NCBI RefSeq assembly: GCF_958450345.1
Contig: NC_088783.1
Coordinates: 55,714,395 to 55,778,394, forward strand
Length of the DNA: 64,000 nt
DNA from: Calliphora vicina
Lineage: Eukaryota > Arthropoda > Insecta > Diptera > Calliphoridae
Direction: 5' to 3'
Shown here in pieces: positions 46,161 to 57,597 of this stretch. The position numbers and the translations under genes were made by a program. Under the pieces are notes generated by a model. The model was not told the origin of the DNA and did no database searches. It saw nothing but the letters and a program-made list of their open reading frames with translations. Each line of letters begins with the position of its first letter. Positions within the stretch are counted from its first letter, which is position 1.

Positions 46161-48410
46161 ACTGTTTTATAATAAAACTATGGTTTTATACTAAAACTAC
46201 CGTTTTATACTAAAACTACCGTTTTATACTAAAACTACCGTTTTATACTAAAACTACCGTTTTATACTAAAACTACCGTTTTATACTAAAACTACCGTTT
46301 TATACTAAAACTACCGTTTTATACTAAAACTACCGTTTTATACTAAAACTACCGTTTTATACTAAAACTACCGTTTTATACTAAAACTACCGTTTTATAC
46401 TAAAACTACCGTTTTATACTAAAACTACCGTTTTATACTAAAACTACCGTTTTATACTAAAACTACCGTTTTATACTAAAACTACCGTTTTATACTAAAA
46501 CTACCGTTTTATACTAAAACTACCGTTTTATACTAAAACTACCGTTTTATACTAAAACTACCGTTTTATACTAAAACTACCGTTTTATACTAAAACTACC
46601 GTTTTATACTAAAACTACCGTTTTATACTAAAACTACCGTTTTATACTAAAACTACCGTTTTATTCTAAAACTACCGTTTTATACTAAAACTACCGTTTT
46701 ATACTAAAACTACCGTTTTATACTAAAACTACCGTTTTATACTAAAACTATCGTTTTATACTAAAACTATCGTTTTATACTAAAACTATCGTTTTATAGT
46801 AAAACTATCGTTTTATACTAAAACTATCGTTTTATACTAAAACTATCGTTTTATACTAAAACTATCGTTTTATACTAAAACTATCGTTTTATACTAAAAC
46901 TATCGTTTTATACTAAAACTATCGTTTTATACCAAAACTATCGTTTTATACTAAAACTATCGTTTTATACTAAAACTACCGTTTTATACTAAAACTACCG
47001 TTTTATACTAAAACTACCGTTTTATACTAAAACTACCGTTTTATACTAAAACTACCGTTTTATACTAAAACTACCGTTTTATACTAAAACTATCGTTTTA
47101 TACTAAAACCACCGTTTTATACTAAAACTACCGTTTTATACTAAAACTACCGTTTTATACTAAAACTACCGTTTTATACTAAAACTACCGTTTTATACTA
47201 AAACTACCGTTTTATACTAAAACTACCGTTTTATACTAAAACTACCGTTTTATACTAAAACTACCGTTTTATACTAAAACTACCGTTTTATACTAAAACT
47301 ACCGTTTTATACTAAAACTACCGTTTTATACTAAAACTACCGTTTTATACTAAAACTACCGTTTTATACTAAAACTACCGTTTTATACTAAAACTACCGT
47401 TTTATACTAAAACTACCATTTTATACTAAAACTACCGTTTTATACTAAAACTACCGTTTTATACTAAAACTACCGTTTTATACTAAAACTACCGTTTTAT
47501 ACTAAAACTACCGTTTTATACTAAAACTACCGTTTTATACTAAAACTACCGTTTTATACTAAAACTGCCGTTTTATACTAAAACTACCGTTTTATACTAA
47601 AACTACCGTTTTATACTAAAACTACCGTTTTATACTAAAACTACCGTTTTATACTAAAACTACCGTTTTATACTAAAACTACCGTTTTATACTAAAACTA
47701 CAGTTTTATACTAAAACTACAGTTTTATACTAAAACTACCGTTTTATACTAAAACTACCGTTTTATTCTAAAACTACCGTGTTATACTAAAACTTCCGTT
47801 TTGTACTAAAACTTCCGTTTTATTCTAAAACTACCGTTTTATACTAAAACTATCGTTTTATACTAAAACTACCGTTTTATACTATAAGTACCGTTTTATA
47901 CTATAACTACCGTTTTATACTATAACTACCGTTTTATACTAAAACTACCGTTTTATTCTAAAACTACCGTTTTATACTAAAACTACCGTTTTATACTAAA
48001 ACTTCCGTTTTATACTAAAACTACCGTTTTATTCTAAAACTACAGTTTTATACTAAAACTACAGTTTTATACTAAAACTACCGTTTTATACTAAAACTAC
48101 CGTTTTATACTAAAACTACCGTTTTATTCTAAAACTACCGTGTTATACTAAAACTTCCGTTTTGTACTAAAACTTCCGTTTTATTCTAAAACTACCGTTT
48201 TATACTAAAACTACCGTTTTATACTAAAACTATCGTTTTATACTAAAACTATCGTTTTATACTAAAACTACCGTTTTATACTATAAGTACCGTTTTATAC
48301 TATAACTACCGTTTTATACTATAACTACCGTTTTATACTAAAACTACCGTTTTATTCTAAAACTACCGTTTTATACTAAAACTACCACTTTATACTAAAA
48401 CTACCGTTTT
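46161..48410. repeat. 19-bp satellite array, about 118 copies
   Basis: The monomer CCGTTTTATACTAAAACTA repeats with exact 19-bp period for about 2.25 kb. It contains the perfect dyad GTTTTA TAC TAAAAC. Variant monomers are clustered: ATCG for ACCG at about 46746-46970; ACAG, CTTCCG, GTGTTATA, ACTATAAG variants in the last 700 bp. A block with the same order of variants appears twice (about 47700-47960 and 48050-48350), 361 bp (19 monomers) apart at the GTGTTATA variant. Edge monomers are degraded at both ends. Confidence 0.97.
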
Positions 48411-49416
48411 GTCGATTTGAACTAAAATTGTCGGACGGTCTGCTAGAGCTTCTTATTTGTTTCCTCATCTCAATGGCCAGCAGTCATACAAGTTACTTAT
48501 GTTTCTTAAATCTGAACAAGCACATAATGGAAAAATCTATTAAACTCATTGACAAAGTGATGTTCTTCATAAGAACAGCAACAAGAACCCATTCAACAAC
48601 TACTAAGTAATCTTTCATCATTTCAAACAATACAAACTATTTAAATTTCAATTAAAATCAAACATTTAGTAGTTGTTGTTACTGTGTACCGGTCACTAGT
48701 TTTATTTTGCAGTCTAAATTGACTTTAGAGATCCTTTTGTCTCACAGCTCAATACACGCATATGCTGCATATGCATATTCAACATAAAAACCAGACCGCC
48801 TCTCCAGCCTTCCACTCTCTTCTTCTGTTTTTATTTTCATTTTCATTGTAATTGTGTTGTTTATGTGAGAGTATTCAAAAACATGACGATATTGTTAATT
48901 AAATCTCTGAAATTAAAATGTTTTGTTTGTTTAAATTGAAAAATCGTAAACAATAAATAAAGAACAACAAGTACAACAAAGCGGTAGTAATAAAAACAAT
49001 AAAAAAAATTGTTTATAAAATGCAATAAAATAAAAACAGCATTAACACAACAACAACAACAACAACATCAGCACCAATAACAACAACAACAAAAATCAGT
49101 TAAAATCTCAACTGTATGCATTTGAGTCGTTGAATCAATTTTGCCCAGGTATTGTTGTGCTGCCTCCGTAGACCGATAGTTTGAGGTTTTTTCGTATGAT
49201 TGACTACATTCATGTTGGCCAGTTTTTATTTAAATACAGAGGATACTTTTTTCCACTTTTCGTTTTGTTTTTATTCTTATATTCAACATGTGGGTTATTC
49301 AAGTACAGTAGAGTATAGTAAAGATTTTTGTGTGAAAATTTGTTGGAAATTTTACTACAGATTCACTTCTCCAATATATGTAGCAAGGAAATCCGTGCGG
49401 TCGCCATGATAGCTTA
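48411..49416. other. AT-rich stretch with a CAA microsatellite
   Basis: Mostly unassigned. ACAACAACAACAACAACAAC runs at 49046-49092. A 60-residue frame at 48428-48610 (MSDGLLELLICFLISMASS start) is slightly hydrophobic with no family match I can name. Confidence 0.45.
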
Positions 49417-49560
49417 AATGATATCGATTATGCAGATGAGTTGTGTCTTCTATCACATTAATTCTCTAACATGTAATCCAAGATCGATGGCTTTAAGTTG
49501 GCTTACTAATTAATAACAATAAATCCAAGACAATGTTAGTAAACTCATCCTGTCGCTCGT
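49417..49560 (+). pseudogene. Non-LTR retrotransposon reverse-transcriptase fragment
   Basis: The translation NDIDYADELCLLSH carries the Y-A-D-(D) catalytic motif of LINE reverse transcriptases, here with E at the second acidic position, in the LDYADDxxLLSH context. It is followed by a decayed KIDGF and NNKSKTMLVNSS, matching the usual AGLxINxxKTKxMxVN segment. Stops occur after LLSH and after NM. It is the upstream part of a LINE whose end probably lies at 52375-52575. Confidence 0.65.
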
Positions 49561-49614
49561 AGTTCCACTTTCTATAAGCTCATTTCAAAAGAATTTCACC
49601 CAACTATACAAAAT

Positions 49615-49925
49615 GATGATCAAAACGTTACAGTCAACGGTGAGCGGTTAGAGACATGCTTACTAACTTCTTCGTGCATCAATTGGTAGAAAATTTAGTA
49701 TTGCAGACATGTAGTTTCAGCGCGCTTTACAATCAATTTACTGAGAGAAACATTTGGGGGACGAATATTTTCATTAAATGAACAACATTCACGTAATTTA
49801 ACGGCATTCGATTTTTTTTTGTGATGATATGAAAAGTCTCAGGTCTATGCAGATAACCCAGAAACGATTGAGCACTTGGAAGCAGATATTCAACGCGTTA
49901 TTGCCGAAATAGGCCCTGAGGGTGC
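49615..49925 (+). pseudogene. DUF4817-type transposase remnant
   Basis: NVTVNGERLET (49629-49660), then TNFFVHQLVENL after a frame change, then ARFTINLLRETFGGRIFSLN (49718-49778), LTAFDFF (49799) and SQVYADNPETIEHLEADIQR plus VIAEIGPE (49836-49920). This is the same family order as at 20216-20960: TVNGERY...DFF, ATCHTARETI.LL, DLTPLDFFL and YADNP.TI. The QDGA aspartate segment is degraded. Confidence 0.75.
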
Positions 49926-50085
49926 ACCGATAGACTAAACGATATATGCTGGACTATCAATGTGAGAGTTGTGGGTTCGATTCCCGCTAGAGAAGACTCT
50001 GGGTGTATCTGCAGACAAGCAAAAAGCTGCGGTGGAATCATTGGAAAGGAACTGAACAAGTAAATTTGTATATGAATATATCAAG
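49926..50085 (+). mobile_element. tRNA-like SINE head
   Basis: A good RNA polymerase III B box GGTTCGATTCC at 49974-49984, with a weaker A box TAGACTAAACG at 49931-49941, 32 bp upstream. Around it lies GGACTATCAATGTGAGAG. The region cannot fold as a full tRNA (no matching acceptor stem seen). A tRNA-derived SINE fragment is the likely reading, a decayed tRNA pseudogene the alternative. Confidence 0.5.
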
Positions 50086-50091
50086 CCCAAA

Positions 50092-52370
50092 TTAGCGCCA
50101 AATTATCGTAAGCGACATTTTCTAAATTTTTTTTTTATTGCAATAATTAAAATTTTATGGACCGACTGATGTTTTAGCGTTCTCAGAATATCAAAACTGC
50201 TAGTAACTTCAAAAATATAAGGGGGAAGATTTTGTCGTCAATGTTTTCATTTTACAGAAAATTAATTTTATCGTAAGCGACACACAGTGGTATAGAAAAC
50301 AAGTAAGAGTGCTATATTCGGCTGTGCCGAATCTTATATACCCTTCACCAAATTATACTTAAAAATTTTAAATATTTTTAGGTAAACAAAATTTAATTTT
50401 TTTCCAGTTGTTTTTTTCATTTTTTGGAACAAACATTTTTTCGATTGTTATTTAAAATTTTTTAATTTTTTTTTTTTTTTAAATTTAAATTTAAAAAATT
50501 TTTTTTTGTGAAAAAAAAATTCTTGTTAAAATTTTTTTTCCGATTTTGACCCATTTTAGGTCCAACTTACGTCGTTGCAAATGTCTTTGAAATATCTATC
50601 ATTAGATATCCATATTGTCTATGTTAATGTCTTAGTAATCCAGACCTGTCATATAGTTCAGAAATAGGTCAAAAATCGAGGTTGTCTTTGTTTTTTCCTC
50701 ATATCTCAGTCATTTGTGGACCAATTTTGCTGATTTTAAATAGTAAAATTCTCGAAAGCATGTCTGACAGAATTATTGAAGATTTGGATCCCGAAGATAT
50801 CTGGGGTCTTCAGAAAATTGATTTCAACAGACAGACAGACAAACGGACATGGCTTAATCGACTCCGCTATCTATAAAGATCCAGAATATATATACCTTAT
50901 AGGGTCGAAAATGAAAAATGTAGAAATTACAAACGGAATGACAAACTTATACATATATACCCTTCTCACGAAGGTGAAGGGTATAAAAAGAGGAAAATAA
51001 ATCTGTAACTTCTAAATTGTTAGATTGGTTTGAATAAAATTTCACATGCACAAAAAGAAAGTGCTGTCGTGTTTAAGTTTTGAACGTGGACCTCATGGGC
51101 CCACCAGGGGCGCTACCAAGGGTCCTCAAATTAGGACACCTCGGGTATGTTACATTTTTAAAACGATCCTATTTCTTCGTTTGTGTTCCGATTTCAAAAA
51201 AATTACACATATAGAATTTTCTCATCGAGCAATATAAAAAAACTATCAATTATCTCTTATAGCTTAGGAGATATTCGCATTTGAAAATTAAATTTTCAAC
51301 ATTTTTACTCAACCCACTCCAGTTTTTAGATAACAGCGTATCCAAATATTCCCCGAATGTCTCCAGTTTTCCTTTATTGGACTAACAATATATGTGTGTA
51401 TCAAATAGAAAAAGAATTAATTAAAAATAATGACCAAGTCCAAAGTTATATGCATTTTAATTTAAAAAAATTTAAAAAAGGCGTTTTTTCGCAAATTTTT
51501 TGGGAAAAAACTACTTTTTTCATTTTAAGTTATCGCAAAAAATTTCTAAGAGAATGTATAAGAAATTTCCACTTTCTGAAAGCTATGTTTTCATAAAATA
51601 CTTTAAATGTTTGTTACCGAGGGGACCAGGTCCATTCGAAAAACACCTATTTTTTATGTAAAATTTAACTTTAGGGCAAAAATTTTCAAATCGCATATTC
51701 GATATCAAAATATAGTAACCGATTTTAGATGGCCCAATATGTTTTTAATTATTTTGTAAAGGGTTGCGATAACCCCATCTCTGGTATTGATATTATAGCC
51801 AAAAAACTAAAAATTCCCATTTTTGAAATTTTTCAACACCTTTTTGGGAATTGCGGGATTGCTGATAATAAATTTCAAAATTCATTTTTATTTTTCCATT
51901 TTAAATAGAAAAATCTACATAACTGTGAAATTTGATTAAAAACAACTCATAAATAAAAATTTAATTTCAATTCGAAAAATTTGTATCTATGCAAAAATTC
52001 AATAAAAAAACATTTTTTTTTTCATATTTTTCAATAAAGTATTCTATGAATTTTTAATTGTCAAAAGTTATAAATATTTTTGAAAAATAGATAAATAGCT
52101 TGAACGAAATTATATTTGCCCAATTCACAATTGGTGTCGTAGCGTTGTATCGTTGTATGTCGTAATTTTTTTATTAATGTTTTGTTTTTGTTTTTGTTTC
52201 GAAAAATTAGTTTGAAAAATATTTATGACATACAACGCTACAACACTACGACATTAAATGTGAATTGGGCAATTATATCGCATCATTACATGTATAAGTT
52301 TCAAAATAATCCAAAAAAAACCTTCTTCTGTAAAATTTGTGTTTTGTCGCTTACGATAATTTGGCGCTAA
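50092..52370 (+). mobile_element. Unclassified DNA transposon C, 26-bp perfect TIRs
   Basis: Terminal inverted repeats begin TTAGCGCCAAATTATCGTAA and continue GCGACA, identical at both ends over 26 bp. Sub-terminal TCGTAAGCGAC repeats (50269-50282). The interior has no transposase: the longest frames are 60-80 residues without motif. A target duplication is not visible (AAGCCCAAA against GGGATCGAT). About 1.6 kb once the INE-1-like insertion is removed. An inverted second copy lies at 53850-57587. Confidence 0.8.
50297..50986 (-). mobile_element. INE-1-like repeat, family 2, full length
   Basis: Left edge AAACAAGTAAGAGTGCTATA with the stem TTCGGC TGT GCCGAA and TATATACCCTTCACC. Right edge ATACCCTTCTCACGAAGGTG then AAGGGTAT. 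GTCY complement CAGACAGACAGACAAACGGA at 50829-50848. It is the cleanest reference copy of family 2 in the window. Confidence 0.85.
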
Positions 52371-52374
52371 GGGA

Positions 52375-52575
52375 TCGATAGGATCTCTCAAATTTGGTTG
52401 GCTAGGACACACAGTGAGTGATCATGTGAATGATATAACACGACAATCCGAATACTTTCAACACCAAGGTCCCAGGAAATCTTGCAGGTTTGCAAATACT
52501 TACAGACGCTAAATTGGGAATATGCTGGAGGAGCGTCAACGATTCTGTAGACAGCACAGATGAACGTTTTGGTAG
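52375..52575 (+). pseudogene. C-terminal fragment of a non-LTR retrotransposon
   Basis: The translation KFGWLGHTVSDHVNDITRQS (52391-52450), then GPRKSCRFANTYRR in a shifted frame, matches the C-terminal stretch of LINE ORF2 proteins (WLGHxxR....ITRQxLxWNPQGxRKRGRPxNTWRR). It ends in decayed sequence near CRQHR. Probably the continuation of the reverse-transcriptase fragment at 49417-49560, separated by later insertions. Confidence 0.65.
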
Positions 52576-53559
52576 CAATGAACTAACTATAGATGCCAAT
52601 TTTATCATTCTCAATTGTTGAAATTTTGAGAACCTACAAAAAAATGTGTCCCACTGTATTTAAGCAATTTTTTTTTTTGGTTTTATTTATATTGTCTATT
52701 GTGATTTTTGTTTTTATTGAAAAATCAGGACAACATTTCAGTCAGTTACTTTTACACGCCATATCAGGACATGGACATATGTTTGTATATATGAATGTAT
52801 GTATTTGAGGGTACCTTTTATCCATGTATTCAAATAAACATTTTATTGTACTGGATTGTAGGTGTTGAACAGAAAACACCTTCATATACAAGGTACATGA
52901 TGCTGCTGGTGTAAGTCATTGCATGTGAAAATATTGTTTTGAATAAAATCGTTAACAATTCTTTCCAAGTAAGAACAGAATTTGTAATACCATGCACAGT
53001 ATTTCGATAAATTTTGGAAATTTGAAAAATATAGTAATTTAAAGAACATTTTGAACTGTTGATGCTGTTTGAAATTGAATGTCAATAATTGGTTTATTTG
53101 TTAAATTATGTTAATGGAATTATAATTCAAATATTATTGTAGATTTTGTTGTTCTGCTTTTGGTGAAAAAATCATTTGGTTTCGCTTTGGCGGGTCTTTT
53201 ACTATTAGCTTGATTTTAAATTCATATCGAGTCTGATGGACTGAACAATAATATGTTTTTCATTTTATTATTTTCATTCACATGCAACACATTAATGCTT
53301 ACAACAAGCTGATATATACTGGTACAATACATATATTTGAGTGAAATGGGAGATTGTTGAAGCAACAAGTAGTGAATAAAAACAATTGTTGTACGCTACA
53401 GTGGGTCGTATATCAGAGATGTATATATAACGATACAAGTATAAAGCACTAATTAGATACTACATTGAAGAGTTGAAGAGAGTAAAATTGGGCAGCTTAT
53501 TTTCTTATTTTCTTGGTGCATAGGGCCTGACCAAATATACCTGTCTTTTTTATACATTG
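52576..53559. other. AT-rich stretch without recognisable gene
   Basis: No gene is seen. A T-rich tract lies at 52667-52720. Confidence 0.4.
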
Positions 53560-53849
53560 CTAGCTGACCCGACAGACGTTGTCCTCTCCAAATTAAAAAA
53601 AATGCTTGTATTCGATTTCTGAATTTGTGAGAAGAGATTTGAAATGGGTAGAAATAGCCAAAAAGTATTGTTGAATGATAATTTTTATTAAACAATACGT
53701 TTTGGGTTATGTTTGATTTGCATTTGATTTTAAAATATGTACAATGAATCTTTTGGTCATAGAATAAATATACATAGAAGCGTTACTGAGGTACAAAGAA
53801 ACTAAGTCTGTTGTCAAAAACCTAAGTCTTGCAACAACATATCGAGCCC
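53560..53849 (-). mobile_element. Helitron 3' end
   Basis: On the minus strand the sequence ends GGACAACGTCTGTC then GGGTCAGCTAG at 53560, with a hairpin GACA ACGTC TGTC about 10 bp before CTAG, the usual Helitron 3' layout. The 5' limit was not found; 53849 is only an outer bound. Confidence 0.55.
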
Positions 53850-55278
53850 TTAGCGCCAAATTCTCGTAAGCGACAAAACACAAATTTTACAGGAGAAGTT
53901 TTTTTCGATTATTTTGAAATTTATACATAGAATTAAAAATTTTATGATGCTATAAAATTTATGATATTATAATTTCGTTCAAGCTATGTTTCAAAAATAT
54001 TTATAACTTTTGACAATTAAAACTTCATGGAATACTTTATTGAAAAATATGACAAAAAATATTTTTTATTGAATTTTTGCATAGATACAAATTTTTCGAA
54101 TTGAAATAAAATTGTTATTTAAAAACAGTTTTTAATGAAATTTCACAGTTATGTAAAATTTTCTATTCAAAATGGAAAAATTAAAACGAATTTTGAAATT
54201 TATTATCAGCAATCCCACAATTCCCAAAAAAGTGTTGAAAAATCCAAAAAACGGAAATTTTTAGTTTTTTGGTTATAATATCCATAACAGGGTAGGAGTT
54301 ATCGGAATCCTTTACAAAATAACTAGCATATCCCGGTGCACTTCGCTACACCTATTCTAGTAAAATTAAGAAATATGAATGGATTTCTGATACAACCTAA
54401 AAATTTTGAGAATCTCTCAATTACAGTTTACTTGATATTCAAACAATAACTAATTTGGTATGGGAGATACCACTCATTTTTATGTATTTTATGTAAAAAA
54501 TAACTCATATCAAGTTTCACTTTAACTTTCCTTTAAATGGGAGGGGTCATTCCTACTAATCCGATCACGTTTAGCTAAACTTTGTAAAAAGGATCAGGAA
54601 TAAATTCGTTTTTAGCAAACCTCCGTAGAATGGTAATAAATTGATTGATACAGATTTTAAATACTTTTAGAATTATAGTTCTCCAGATATTCGAAATTAA
54701 TTATTTACTTTGTATGAGAATTGCCACGACCACTAATGCAATTCCGACCATTTTCTTCCAATCTCTGTAAAATGGTAATAGAGCTATGCGGACAAAGTTT
54801 GAAGAATCGTGTAATTATTACTTTATATGGGAGGTGACTCACCTCCTTTACCAACCCTCCATTTTGGTTCCCCAGACCTTCGAAATAAATATTTACTTTG
54901 TATGGGAGGTGCTACGCCCTCTAATCTAACTTCGCATATATTCAGCTAACTCCGCACAGTAATAAGAAATTAATTCGTAAAAAGTTTTAACACTTTTATA
55001 ATTGTAATAATTCTCCAGATATTCAAAATTAAATATTTACTTTGTATAGGTTTGCAACGCCCACTATTCCAATCCCGAAAATTTTCAGCGAAGCTATGTA
55101 AAATGATAAAAAAGCCATTTATTCATTTACTTTATATGGGAGGTGACTCGCCACCTGTTCCGATCCGTCCCATTTTTGCTTAAACTTCATGCAGTAATAA
55201 GAAATTGATTCGTATAAAGGTTAAAGACCGTCACAATTATAGTTCTGCAGATATTATAGAATAACTATTTACTTACTA

Positions 55279-56324
55279 CAGGCAAATTCCGGTATAACGA
55301 ATCTCACTTTAACGAAAATCCGATTTAACGCACGGTCAAATTCGTAACATTGTATAATATATATAATAATAATATACATTATATAACGACCGTTTCAAAA
55401 ATTGTATGCTCGATATATATAAATCCAACAAACGACCAAATTTTTAACATTGAAAACCTTATATAGCGAACATTTCGACAATTTTACGCTCAATATAATG
55501 AACAGAAAGTATAAAAAAAAGTAGTAAAGAATGTAAAAATAAGAAAATAAGTCATTACAGTACCGTTCTCAATGGTTACACTCTTTAATAATAGTTGCTG
55601 TAATTTTTTCTATATTGGTTTTAATTGCTTGTTTTCACAATATCGAATGAAAGATTTCGTTCGCATTCTAAGCGAAAAAATTGATTCGTTCACATAAACA
55701 TGAAGTTAGGGAATCCAAAATCAGCTTTCTTTCGCTTAGAATGCGAACGAAATCTTTCATTCGATATTGTGAAACAGTGTGCAAGTGTTCACGTGAATTT
55801 AATATGGGAAATCGTAGAAGAATTTCATAAAAAGAAAAACTAAAAAAGTTGGATGAATGAATGAAATATGGAATAACAAAATTCTCAACATGTATTTTGA
55901 AGAAAATAAACACAAACGTTTTATCGCGACTAAGTGTTTCCTGTAAATTATCTTCAGACAAATTAAGTGGAATCTGGAATCTTCAAAATCTGTTTTTTTG
56001 AAATGTTTGTTCCTGAGTCTAATTTTCTACAGGTTGAACCATTTTCAGAATTGAAATCCCTTACAATGAAGGCTTTATTAATCGTGGATAATGCACCAAG
56101 CCATTCTCCAATTAGTAAAAACTACTAAAGATATACAAATTTGGACGATATTCGTGTCTCCTAATGACACACTGCTCATCCAACCTATTGATCAAAACGT
56201 TTAGTTAAATTCCAATATAGAAAAAGTTGTCCAAAATTAAAAAAAAAAAAAAAAACATCTCGATATAACGAATTTTTCAATTTAACGAACACATCATATC
56301 ATTCGTTATACCGAGATTTGCCTG
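55279..56324 (+). mobile_element. pogo/Tigger-type transposon, 1,046 bp, deleted
   Basis: Ends CAGGCAAATTCCGGTATAAC and, inward from the right, CAGGCAAATCTCGGTATAAC, flanked by TA. Sub-terminal ATAACGAA and TTTAACGAA repeats. A transposase scrap at 56058-56205 reads KALLIVDNAPSHSPI and, after a shift, PNDTLLIQPIDQNV, the DNAPxH...PNxTxLIQPMDQGV block of the pogo DDE domain (second aspartate region). The rest of the transposase is gone. It contains the 45-bp inverted repeat 55633-55774. Confidence 0.85.
55633..55774. repeat. Perfect 45-bp inverted repeat, 52-bp loop
   Basis: 55633-55677 (starting TTTCACAATATCGAATGAAA) is the exact reverse complement of 55730-55774. It contains AAGATTTCGTTCGCATTC. 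The two arms show no difference, unlike the worn surroundings, so the duplication is recent. A minus-strand frame across it (55961-55668) is incidental. Confidence 0.9.
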
Positions 56325-57597
56325 TATTTACATATTGAGAAAATAAAAAAAAACCTTCAATATTTTTTTCAAGCGACTTTAAATTATTAAAATCTTCTTC
56401 TTCATTGTTTTCTATAACAACTCTCACTTAAAACAGAGCGAAATCAATACTGTTTAATTGTTGCTCTTATTTATTTATAGCAACAACAAATTGGACAAAC
56501 ACGCATTGCTTTGTTTACTTTTTAGCTTAAGGTTCACATGTACACGTTTTTGCATATGTGTTAGTAACATCTTTAAACGCTTATAACTGCTAAAAAAACT
56601 AAACCGATTTAAATAAAATATATATTCTGCACTTCTGTGAATAAATCCCTTTAAAATGGTATATTTCTTGCCCAAATCGAATGTATAATGTGAGCGTAAA
56701 AGGGGTCTAAAGAAATCGACTTGCCTATTAATATTATGATTAAAAGCATATTATATTTTGATATCGAATATGCGATTTGAGAATTTTTGCCATAAATTTT
56801 AATTTTACATAAAAAATAGGTGTTTTTTAAATGGACCTGGTCCCTTCGGTAACAAAAATTTCTTATATAGCCTCTTAGAAATTTTTTGCGATAACTTAAA
56901 AAGAAGAAAAGTTATTTTTTCCCAAAAAATTAGCGAAAAATCGCCTTTTCAAAATTTTTTAAATTCAAATGCATATAACTTTGGACTTAGTCATTATATT
57001 TAAACAGTTCTTTTCTTTTGACACATACGTATGTTGTTAGTCCAATGAAGGAACGGATCGGAAAATATTTGGATACGCAGTTATCAAAAAACTGGAGTAG
57101 GTTGGGTAAAAATTTAATTTTCAAATGCGAATATCTCCTAAGCTATAGAAGACAATTGATAGCTACGACTAGGTCTTTTGTAGCACTCGATGAAATGATT
57201 TTATGTGTGTAATTTTTTTGATATCGGAACACAAACGAAGAAATAGTATTATTTTAAAAATGTAATATACCCGAAGTGTCCTACTTTGAGGACCCTTGGT
57301 CGCGGTCCTGGTGGGCCCATGAGGTCCATGTTCAGAACTTAAACTCGTGAATACTTCTTCTTTGCGCATGTGAAATTTCATTCAAACCAATCGAACTATT
57401 TAGAAGTTAAAGATTTATTTCCCTCTTTTTCCCGCTTACGATAAAATTCGTTTACTGTAAAATGTTAACATTGACTTACGATAAAATCTTACCCCCTATA
57501 ATTTTGAAGTTATTAACAATTTTGATATTCTGAGAACGCTAAAACATCAGTCGGTCCATAAAATTTTAATTTTTGCAATAAAAAAAGGGCTCGTTAT

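Larger units (their letters stand above)
54323..56739 (-). mobile_element. Helitron inserted in transposon C copy 2, with nested pogo
   Basis: On the minus strand it begins TCATAATATTAATAGG (56739) and ends GTGTAGCGAAGTGCACCGGG then ATATGCTAG (54323). Flanks are A before TC and T after CTAG. In the other copy of C the target reads ACAAAATAATTAAAAA uninterrupted (51741-51757 in reverse), so insertion occurred at A|T without duplication. The body holds about five repeats of a module with TTTACTTTGTATGGGAGGTG and CTCCAGATATTCGAAATTAA (54535-55270), then the pogo element. No Rep or helicase coding is seen. Confidence 0.8.
53850..57587 (-). mobile_element. Second copy of transposon C, inverted, interrupted by a Helitron
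   Basis: The left end TTAGCGCCAAATTCTCGTAA matches the right end of the first copy. The sequence then follows the reverse complement of 52370-51749 up to 54322 and, after an insertion, of about 51740-50150 from 56740 to 57587. The last 45 bp or so including the right TIR are missing, with the 113-bp array starting there. The INE-1-like insertion of the first copy is absent here, giving an empty site. Confidence 0.8.

Noticed and set aside
46161..48410. CRISPR-like regular repetition
   Set aside because: The 19-bp units are directly adjacent with no unique spacers, in a eukaryotic setting. This is a satellite.
49926..50085. Functional tRNA gene
   Set aside because: Only the B box is good; I could not build acceptor or anticodon stems, and the position next to transposase scraps fits a SINE fragment better.
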